The translations under genes and the position numbers were made by a program. Source: Flavobacterium sedimenticola (lineage in GTDB: Bacteria; Bacteroidota; Bacteroidia; Flavobacteriales; Flavobacteriaceae). Taken from it: a stretch of DNA of 64,000 nucleotides. Below, in pieces: positions 35,097 to 41,534 of this stretch; the first letter of the stretch is position 1; every line of letters starts with the position of its first letter. The notes beneath the pieces were generated by a model that was not told where the DNA came from, searched no databases, and saw nothing but the letters and a program-made list of their open reading frames with translations. The stretch spans positions 1 through 64,000 of the forward strand of contig NZ_JASGBP010000008.1 of NCBI RefSeq assembly GCF_030053345.1, given 5' to 3'.

Positions 35097-35864
35097 CTAT
35101 ACGTCTTCTTTATTTTGCGATTTTCGTATTTTTTTGAACAAATTCGACGAATACACAAAGTCGGTTACCGCTTCATTGTCTGTTTTGAAAATTTCTTTTT
35201 TGGTCCCTTCCCAAGCCAAAACGCCTTCTTTTAAAAATACAATTTTATCACCTATTTCCATCACCGAGTTCATGTCATGCGTATTGACTACCGTCGTAAT
35301 GTTATATTCTACTGTAATCTCATGGATAAGGTTGTCGATTACAATAGCCGTTTTTGGATCGAGACCCGAGTTGGGTTCGTCGCAAAACAAATATTTCGGA
35401 TTGTTCACAATAGCACGTGCAATGGCGACACGCTTTTGCATACCGCCCGAAATCTCGGAAGGTTTTTTATGATTGGCATCGACTAAATTTACCCGATTAA
35501 TCACAAAATTGACGCGTTCTTTAATTTCGGCGGCCGATTTATCGGTAAACATTTTTAACGGGAAACCCACATTTTCTTCCACTGTCATACTGTCAAACAA
35601 AGCACTGCCCTGAAAAACCATTCCTATTTCGGTTCGTAACGCTCTTTTTTCATCGGGCGTTAAGTGGGAATAAATTCGGCCGTCAAACGAAATGGTGCCC
35701 TTGTCGGGCATGTGAATACCCAACAAGCTTTTGAGTAATACCGTTTTTCCGGAACCACTCTGACCGATAATCAAATTGGTTTTTCCGGCATCAAAAACGG
35801 TAGAAATGCCTTTCAGTACTTTGGATTCCCCAAATGATTTTTCAACGTCTTTAACTTCTATCAT
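35097..35864 (-). CDS. ABC transporter ATP-binding protein, MlaF-like
   Basis: The 255-residue ATPase has Walker A GQSGSGKT, signature SGGMQKRVAIARA, Walker B YLFCDEPNSGLD and a switch histidine (NTHDM). The SGGMQKR form and the permease partner point to the Mla/Ttg2-type phospholipid or MCE-linked transporters. The ATG at 35864 overlaps the permease stop (ATGA). No MCE substrate-binding gene is present in this window. Confidence 0.9.
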   Translation of the reverse strand: MIEVKDVEKSFGESKVLKGISTVFDAGKTNLIIGQSGSGKTVLLKSLLGIHMPDKGTISFDGRIYSHLTPDEKRALRTEIGMVFQGSALFDSMTVEENVGFPLKMFTDKSAAEIKERVNFVINRVNLVDANHKKPSEISGGMQKRVAIARAIVNNPKYLFCDEPNSGLDPKTAIVIDNLIHEITVEYNITTVVNTHDMNSVMEIGDKIVFLKEGVLAWEGTKKEIFKTDNEAVTDFVYSSNLFKKIRKSQNKEDV

Positions 35865-36610
35865 CAGGTCAGCAATAATTGGGTTATGATATAATTGGTT
35901 AAAATGATGGTCACCGAAGTCCAAACAAACGAAACCGTACTGGCTTTACCCACTTCCAAAGCACCACCTTTCATATAATACCCGTGAAAAGACGGAATGG
36001 TAGCTAACAAAAAGGCAAAGACAAAGGTTTTGATAAAGGCATACGAAATGTGAAACGGAATAAATTCTTGTTGTATTCCGGTAATAAATTCATTGCTCGA
36101 AGCGAATCCGCCATACACACTGGCAATCCAGCCGCCCAAAATGCCTAAAAACATACTGATACCAATCACAAATGGATACAGCAACAGCGCCATCAATTTA
36201 GGAAACACCAAATAGTTTAAGGAGTTGACACCCATAACTTCCAAAGCATCAATTTGCTCGGTAACCCGCATAGTTCCTATGCTCGAGGTGATAAACGAAC
36301 CCATTTTTCCGGCCATGATAATCGATATAAAGGTAGGCGCAAATTCTAAGATGACCGACTGTCGTGTGGCAAACCCAATGAGGTATTTCGGAATCAGCGG
36401 ATTGGTCAAATTCAACGCGGTTTGAATCGAAACAACGCCACCCACAAAGAAAGAGATAAAGCATACAATTCCCAAAGAGTCAATAATTAAGTCGTCAATC
36501 TCCTTAAAAATCAATTGCCGCATCACCGACCATTTCGTAGGATTCTTGAAAATTTCCCTCAGCATCAGGAAATACCTTCCGATTTGCGATAAATAGCGAA
36601 CGAGCATCAT
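35864..36610 (-). CDS. MlaE-family ABC permease
   Basis: The 248-residue inner-membrane protein has about five to six helices and the family core FAPTFISIIMAGKMGSFITSSIGTMRVTEQIDALEVMGVNS, typical of MlaE. It acts with the ATPase that overlaps it by four bases, probably in lipid transport between the membranes. The start ATG at 36610 has a second ATG at 36607. Confidence 0.92.
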   Translation of the reverse strand: MMLVRYLSQIGRYFLMLREIFKNPTKWSVMRQLIFKEIDDLIIDSLGIVCFISFFVGGVVSIQTALNLTNPLIPKYLIGFATRQSVILEFAPTFISIIMAGKMGSFITSSIGTMRVTEQIDALEVMGVNSLNYLVFPKLMALLLYPFVIGISMFLGILGGWIASVYGGFASSNEFITGIQQEFIPFHISYAFIKTFVFAFLLATIPSFHGYYMKGGALEVGKASTVSFVWTSVTIILTNYIITQLLLT

Positions 36611-36692
36611 AGGCTTAAAATAATGTCAAAAATAAGCAGAAGTTATGACCCGAGAAAAAATAAATTTCTTTATTTTTTTGAACTGGCGAAGC

Positions 36693-36719
36693 AGTTATAA
36701 GTTATAAGTTATAAGTTTT
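36693..36719. repeat. Heptanucleotide repeat AGTTATA
   Basis: Three exact 7-bp units and a partial fourth lie upstream of the MlaE gene. They directly adjoin dispersed element copy 3. Confidence 0.85.
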
Positions 36720-36720
36720 T

Positions 36721-36809
36721 GGGCGTTTCCTTCGGCAGTCGGCTTTCAGCCTCCTGTCCTTCGGGTCGGGCTTTCCGCAGTACATGGTACTTGCTTCAAT
36801 CCCTAACGC
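36721..36809 (-). repeat. Dispersed structured element, copy 3
   Basis: On the minus strand it begins GCGTTAGGGATTGAAG and has a short variable hairpin (GTACCATGTAC). Then come GCGGAAAGCCCGACCCG, GGCTGAAAGCC and a terminal GGAAACGCCC. It starts seven bases after the stop codon of the glycosyltransferase in the same orientation. It shares its framework with the copy at 50099-50230. Confidence 0.75.
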
Positions 36810-36816
36810 AACTTTC

Positions 36817-37665
36817 TCAGAACAACTTCTCTTTCATCTTCTTCCAGCGGTAATTTCGAATGAATTTAGCTTGCTCATCTGTGACTAATAATGGTTTGTT
36901 GGCCGATTTCGCTTTCCAAAATCCTTTGATGTAATCGAGGAAAAGCAACGGTTTGCCTTTTCGCATCGCTAATTTTAGAGAAGCAACAGAAGTGATAAAA
37001 AATCCGTAACCCAATGTGTAAAAAGCTTCGCCTTGCTTGTAACGCGCCGTTTTGTTGTAACTGGCTCCGGTAGGTTTGAGGTGCTTGACTTTCAAAGATT
37101 CATCGGTAACGACTTTCCAGTTGTAAAATTGACAAAGCAATTCATCTACGGTGTCCCAGCCCATAGCCGGTTTCAAACCACCGATTTGTTGGAATGTCGC
37201 CTTGCGGTAGGCTTTAAAGGCACCGCGAATATGGTCTTTATCGGTTAAATTTTCCAAAATCCAGTCGCCGTTTTTTTCAATGTAGGCAAAACCGCCGACC
37301 ATTCCGATTTGAGCATCGGATTGAAAATGTTGGATTATGGTTTCAAAGTAATGGGGAGGGAAAATCAAATCGGCATCGGCTTTTACCAAAATGTCATAGT
37401 CGTCATCCAGTGTTTCCAATCCCTTCTGAAACGCCTGAATCACCTTGCTTCCCGGCAAATGTATGGCATCGGAGGTGGTGTTTACCAGTGATATCCAAGA
37501 GTGTTTTTCGGCGAAAGCCAAGACAATTTCAGCGGTTTTGTCGGTAGAATGATCATTGACAATTACGGCTTTGGCAGGCAAAACCGTTTGAGCTGCTAAC
37601 GAATCTAACGTGAACTGCAGGAAGGCTTCTTCGTTATGCGCCGGAATGACGATGTAGTATTTCAT
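36817..37665 (-). CDS. Glycosyltransferase family 2
   Basis: The 282-residue GT-A enzyme has YYIVIPAHNEEAFLQFTLDSL at the N-terminus, VNDHSTDKT and the metal-binding KADADLIFPP. A basic C-terminus follows without clear membrane helices. It probably transfers a sugar during envelope glycan or glycoprotein synthesis; donor and acceptor are unknown. The ATG at 37665 (MKYYIV) is preferred over a TTG at 37680 that lies in a repeat. The neighbouring methyltransferase may act on the same product. Confidence 0.9.
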   Translation of the reverse strand: MKYYIVIPAHNEEAFLQFTLDSLAAQTVLPAKAVIVNDHSTDKTAEIVLAFAEKHSWISLVNTTSDAIHLPGSKVIQAFQKGLETLDDDYDILVKADADLIFPPHYFETIIQHFQSDAQIGMVGGFAYIEKNGDWILENLTDKDHIRGAFKAYRKATFQQIGGLKPAMGWDTVDELLCQFYNWKVVTDESLKVKHLKPTGASYNKTARYKQGEAFYTLGYGFFITSVASLKLAMRKGKPLLFLDYIKGFWKAKSANKPLLVTDEQAKFIRNYRWKKMKEKLF

Positions 37666-37668
37666 TTG

Positions 37669-37703
37669 ACTAATTACCAATCACTAATTACCAATCACTT
37701 TCT
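37669..37703. repeat. 14-bp (2 x 7) tandem repeat across a stop codon
   Basis: ACTAATTACCAATC occurs twice exactly, followed by a partial third unit. The stop codon of the methyltransferase gene (37695-37697) lies inside the array, which fills the gap to the glycosyltransferase ATG. Confidence 0.9.
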
Positions 37704-38216
37704 CACTGCGTAAACCAAATAATATCGGGGGGTGATGTATCGTAATAACGGTCGTAACCCCAGTTTTTTAACCGGATGCGTAAATTTCATTCGGTCTACA
37801 ATGGTATACCCGGCTTTCTCTAATAACCAATCGAGTTGCCAATCTTCAAATTCATGGTAGTGGCGGTCCCACATGTCGGTTTTGCTACGGTACGCCGGCG
37901 AAAACCACAAACGCAACGGAATGGAAATCAATACTTTATCGGCTTTTACGTTTTGTAAAACCGTGTAGGGGTTAAGCAAATGTTCAAAAATCTCAAAGGC
38001 AGTAAAGACCTCATAGTTTTCGGTTTGCAAAGCGGTTTGGTCGTTGTCTACATCTTCACCCTTGGTATTGATGACGGTATAGCCATTGTCTTCCATGATT
38101 TTGGAAAACGGATTTGGTACGCCCAAATCTAGTATGGTTTCAGTGGTGGCGACGTGTTTTTTTAAAAACTGTAAAGTCAGGTTGAATCGCTTGCTCGGAT
38201 AGGTCTTCTCGTACAT
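37695..38216 (-). CDS. Small SAM-dependent methyltransferase-like protein
   Basis: The 173-residue protein has a class I methyltransferase pattern: TILDLGVPNPF (SAM loop, degenerate glycines), an acidic motif GEDVDNDQ and EVFTAFEIFEHLLNPYTVL, close to the FEVLEH signature. WDRHYHEFEDWQLDWLLEKAGY then matches the usual methyltransferase C-terminus. It precedes the glycosyltransferase on the same strand and probably modifies a glycan or lipid. The degenerate glycine loop makes activity less certain. Confidence 0.75.
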   Translation of the reverse strand: MYEKTYPSKRFNLTLQFLKKHVATTETILDLGVPNPFSKIMEDNGYTVINTKGEDVDNDQTALQTENYEVFTAFEIFEHLLNPYTVLQNVKADKVLISIPLRLWFSPAYRSKTDMWDRHYHEFEDWQLDWLLEKAGYTIVDRMKFTHPVKKLGLRPLLRYITPRYYLVYAVRK

Positions 38217-38224
38217 CTTAGAAT

Positions 38225-38245
38225 GGTTTCAGGTTTCAGGTTTCA
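38225..38245. repeat. Heptanucleotide repeat GGTTTCA
   Basis: Three exact units lie just upstream of the methyltransferase ATG at 38216. Confidence 0.85.
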
Positions 38246-38280
38246 AGCTGAAAAATCGAGGGTAAAATTAGTGATATAAC

Positions 38281-38315
38281 CTGAAACTTTAAACTTTCAA
38301 TTTGAAACTACAACT
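38281..38315. repeat. Degenerate heptanucleotide repeat CTGAAAC
   Basis: Five units with variation (CTGAAAC, TTTAAAC, TTTCAAT, TTGAAAC, TACAACT) lie between the ketoacyl synthase stop and the methyltransferase. The words are the reverse complement of the GGTTTCA array 36 bases away. Confidence 0.75.
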
Positions 38316-38325
38316 TTTTTATGTT

Positions 38326-39384
38326 TTACATTTGATAAACAACGGCATTTACATTCATGCCGGCACCTACCGAAGCAAACAAAATGACATCGCCTTTTTG
38401 GAGCGAATGTCCTTCCAACTGTCCTTTTACCAATAAATCGTATAAAGTGGGAACCGTAGCTACGCTCGAATTTCCTAATTTATGAATGCTCATGGGCATG
38501 ATACCTTCCGGTGTCTTTTGTCCGAACAATTTGTAAAAGCGTTGGATGATGGCTTCGTCCATTTTCTCATTGGCTTGGTGGATTAGGACTTTTTTGATGT
38601 TGTTAATGCTTATTCCGCTGGCGTCAACACATTCTTTCATGGCTTTCGGTACCTGACTCAGAGCAAACTCGTATATTTTTCGACCGTGCATTTTGATGTA
38701 ACGCACATCGGGGTCATGTTCTTTGTTGAATGAATTTCCGAAAAATAAGTAGTATGCTTCATCATAGGTAAAAGTAGCTGAGGCATGGGCCAGAATACCG
38801 CCGGCTTCTTCTGTGGCTTCAATAACAGTAGCGCCGGCGCCGTCGGAATAAATCATACTGTCACGGTCGTGCATATCCACCACGCGTGATAAGGTTTCGG
38901 CCCCAATGACCAAGCATTTTTTGGCCATACCGGCTTTGATAAATGCTTGCGCCTGGATGACTCCTTCTACCCATCCCGGACAACCAAAAAGCATGTCATA
39001 GGCCACACATTTCGGATTTTTAATGCGCAAATCGAATTTTACTCGGGTAGCTAAGCTTGGTAATATATCCGTTTGAATGGCGCCTTTTTTAACGTTTCCG
39101 AAATTGTGGGCGAAAATGATATAATCTAACGTTTCAGGATCAATACCCGAATCTTCAATGGCTTTTTGGGCAGCGATAGTAGCAATGTCTGAAGTCAACA
39201 AATCATCGGTCACATAACGCCGTTCTTCAATTCCGGTGATGTCGTAAAACTTTTCGGTAATGACTTCGTTAGGCAATGGAAAAGGGGTGCCGTCATCATT
39301 CAAAAAAACATGTTTGGTAAAGTCGGCATTGGTCACTATTTCGGTCGGGATATAGCATCCGGAACCGGTAATTTTAATGTTCAT
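38326..39384 (-). CDS. 3-oxoacyl-ACP synthase III family protein
   Basis: The 352-residue thiolase-fold enzyme has a FabH-type triad: cysteine in MLFGCPGW (C135), histidine in LIHQANEKM (H269) and asparagine in KLGNSSVA (N305). It starts a chain by condensing an acyl-CoA with malonyl-ACP or a related unit. The insert after TNADFTKHVFLNDDGTPFPLPNEVI is longer than in housekeeping FabH, and no fab genes are adjacent. It may therefore be an accessory synthase rather than the essential FabH. Confidence 0.87.
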   Translation of the reverse strand: MNIKITGSGCYIPTEIVTNADFTKHVFLNDDGTPFPLPNEVITEKFYDITGIEERRYVTDDLLTSDIATIAAQKAIEDSGIDPETLDYIIFAHNFGNVKKGAIQTDILPSLATRVKFDLRIKNPKCVAYDMLFGCPGWVEGVIQAQAFIKAGMAKKCLVIGAETLSRVVDMHDRDSMIYSDGAGATVIEATEEAGGILAHASATFTYDEAYYLFFGNSFNKEHDPDVRYIKMHGRKIYEFALSQVPKAMKECVDASGISINNIKKVLIHQANEKMDEAIIQRFYKLFGQKTPEGIMPMSIHKLGNSSVATVPTLYDLLVKGQLEGHSLQKGDVILFASVGAGMNVNAVVYQM

Positions 39385-39516
39385 GTGTAAAGTAATAGTT
39401 GTACTAAATTATTGATTTAATAATGATATTTAACATTTTTGTTTGTTAATTGTTAATTTTTGCGAATTCGTTTTTTTTTGCTGTCTTTTTTTAACAAAAT
39501 ATAAATTATTCTCGTT

Positions 39517-39547
39517 TTTGTAAATAATTTGGATTGTTTTACTTTTG
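39517..39547 (+). promoter_or_regulatory. Consensus promoter just upstream of the T9SS protein gene
   Basis: TTTG (39517-39520), exactly 19 bases, then TACTTTTG (39540-39547) is a full match to the Bacteroidota consensus. The predicted transcript start lies within about 10 bases of the ATG codons at 39557 and 39563. Confidence 0.8.
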
Positions 39548-39556
39548 AAAAAAAAT

Positions 39557-41062
39557 ATGGAAATGAAAAAACTTTACGTTCTCTTAGTAGCCTTGTTTAG
39601 TGCAACAGTAATTTATGCTCAAAATGATTTATGTGCTAATGCCATAGTCTTAACTCCCGGTTCATCTTGTACAACGGTTCAAGGCACGTTTAATGGTGCA
39701 ACGATATCAACACCTAAACCGAGTTGTGCCATGGATGCATCTCAGGATGTTTGGTATAGTTTTGTTGCTACTGAGAAAATGATGGGTATAGTTTTATTTG
39801 GAACCACCGGAATCAGTAACGGGTTTGAAGTCAGAACCGAGAGTTGTGACGGATCCGTAATCATTTGCAGGAATGTTAATAATACAACGGGTTCGGGTGA
39901 AAGTCTACTGTATAATAACTTTGAAATAGGAACCACCTATTATATTCGAGTTTTTAATGCTTTTATAGCAACTTCTTCCAATACATTCTCTATTTGTTTG
40001 CAAAGTTATCCGGCGCCGGTCAATGACAATTGTGCCAATGCTATTGTTTTGAATACCTCAACCTCTTGTAATGCAGTTGAAGGAACATTTTCCGGTGCGA
40101 CAATAACTAATGCTGCTCCCGGATGTGCCACGGATGCATCTCAAGATGTTTGGTATAGTTTTGTAGCAACTGAAAAAACAATGGGGATTCATTTATCAGG
40201 AACTTCGGGGATAAGTAATGGCTTTGAAGTTTTAACTGGTAATTGCAGCGGATTGTCATTCCTTTGTAGAAATTCCAACAATGCCAGTGGTTCCAGTGAG
40301 AGTGTTCTGTTCAATAACTTTGAAATAGGGACAACCTATTTTGTCAGAGTCTTTAATGCTTTTACAACCACATCTATCAATACTTTTACGATTTGTGTGC
40401 AAAGCTATCCACAGCCTGCAAATGATAATTGTTCAAATGCTATCACGATTCAGCCCAATAGTAGTTGTACCGCCAATACGGTAGCCTTAAGCGGTTCAAC
40501 CTTAGATGGTGTGAGTTCTATATTTCTGTGTTCGCCTAATCCATCACAAGATGTCTGGTATAAGTTTACAGCAACCAATGCCACCTTGACCATTTCATTG
40601 TCCACTGTTGTCGATGTTAGTAATGGTTATCAAGTTTATGAAGGAGGATGTAACGGAACGTTAGTGTATTGCAGAAATGCAAATGGCAATGGATCTGGCG
40701 AAACATATACTTATGGCGCTTATACGGTTGGGAACGAGTATTATGTGCGAGTGGTAAATGAATATTCGACTCCAATAACAACTTCAAGTTTTAATATTTG
40801 TGTGGTAGATACGACACTGAGTTCTCCTGAAAATTCGCTTCAAAACGTAGTGGTTTACCCTAATCCGGCAAATGATTTTTTACAAGTAAGTAACGTTGAA
40901 ATTTTGACCGGTTATGAGTTATACAATCATTTGGGACAAATGATACGAAAGGATAAACTAAATAGTAATCTAATTAATGTACAAGATTTACAAGCCGGTA
41001 TTTATGTGCTCAAGCTAGCCAACGATTCGGGTTCAATTGTAAAAAGGATTATCAAACAATAA
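39557..41062 (+). CDS. Secreted protein with three tandem beta domains and T9SS type A tail
   Basis: The 501-residue protein has a signal peptide ending in IYAQ. Three tandem domains of about 125-130 residues each start with NDLCANAI, NDNCANAI or NDNCSNAI and contain QDVWYSFVAT or QDVWYKFTAT and then FEIGTTYY(I/V)RVFN or close variants. The tail (about 430-501) starts VVYPNPANDFLQVS and ends GIYVLKLANDSGSIVKRIIKQ, the type A sorting signal. The first two repeats are very similar even in DNA. The ATG at 39557 or 39563 is possible; the nearby promoter would favour 39563. Function unknown; binding or adhesion is plausible. Confidence 0.85.
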   Translation: MEMKKLYVLLVALFSATVIYAQNDLCANAIVLTPGSSCTTVQGTFNGATISTPKPSCAMDASQDVWYSFVATEKMMGIVLFGTTGISNGFEVRTESCDGSVIICRNVNNTTGSGESLLYNNFEIGTTYYIRVFNAFIATSSNTFSICLQSYPAPVNDNCANAIVLNTSTSCNAVEGTFSGATITNAAPGCATDASQDVWYSFVATEKTMGIHLSGTSGISNGFEVLTGNCSGLSFLCRNSNNASGSSESVLFNNFEIGTTYFVRVFNAFTTTSINTFTICVQSYPQPANDNCSNAITIQPNSSCTANTVALSGSTLDGVSSIFLCSPNPSQDVWYKFTATNATLTISLSTVVDVSNGYQVYEGGCNGTLVYCRNANGNGSGETYTYGAYTVGNEYYVRVVNEYSTPITTSSFNICVVDTTLSSPENSLQNVVVYPNPANDFLQVSNVEILTGYELYNHLGQMIRKDKLNSNLINVQDLQAGIYVLKLANDSGSIVKRIIKQ

Positions 41063-41068
41063 CAAAAG

Positions 41069-41097
41069 AAACGAGAGGTTAACTCCTCTCGTTTTTT
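41069..41097. terminator. Bidirectional terminator overlapping the trHb stop codon
   Basis: The perfect stem AAACGAGAGG/CCTCTCGTTT has a short AT-rich loop and T runs on both strands. Its right arm encodes the last residues of the convergent haemoglobin gene, including its stop codon. Confidence 0.88.
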
Positions 41098-41456
41098 ATT
41101 TTAACTTGCATAATCGTTCCGATACTTAATGCTTGGGTTTTAATTTGTTCGGCCTTTTCTCCTTTGAAGTTTTCGTCTACAGTATTGTAAAAATGACGAA
41201 GCCAAATAGCGAACAATTCCGGTGATAAATAGGATTTGGCATTGACGTCTAAATGAATTTGTGTCAGGTTTTTGGTATAGCCGCCGGTACCTAAAATGGC
41301 TTGTGACCAAAACGTGACCAAGATGGGCAAATGCGCTTCAAGTTTTATTTTGACGACATCAGTGAAAATGTAACTAATGGAATTGTCCGCCAACAATTTT
41401 TTGTAAAACGCATCCACGAGTAAATACAAGTCGTCTTGGGTTTGAAAATCTTTCAT
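41079..41456 (-). CDS. Group III truncated haemoglobin
   Basis: The 125-residue 2-on-2 globin has DAFYKKLLAD at the B helix, the FTDVVKIKLEAHLPILVTFW segment and the proximal histidine in LTQIHLDVNAK (H68). LRHFYNTVDENFKGEKAEQIK follows, as in group III trHbs. Such proteins bind oxygen or NO; the role here is unknown. The last codons form one arm of a terminator hairpin. It lies downstream of gcvP on the same strand but behind a terminator. Confidence 0.9.
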   Translation of the reverse strand: MKDFQTQDDLYLLVDAFYKKLLADNSISYIFTDVVKIKLEAHLPILVTFWSQAILGTGGYTKNLTQIHLDVNAKSYLSPELFAIWLRHFYNTVDENFKGEKAEQIKTQALSIGTIMQVKIKNERS

Positions 41457-41469
41457 TTTTTTTAACGTA

Positions 41470-41515
41470 AAAATCCCAAACTCTATTCCGACATTTCGGG
41501 AGAATTTGGGATTTT
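41470..41515 (-). terminator. gcvP terminator
   Basis: An 11-bp stem AAAATCCCAAA/TTTGGGATTTT with a large loop that can fold on itself lies 19 bases after the gcvP stop, before the haemoglobin ATG. Confidence 0.7.
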
Positions 41516-41534
41516 CGTATTAGCCATTCATAGG

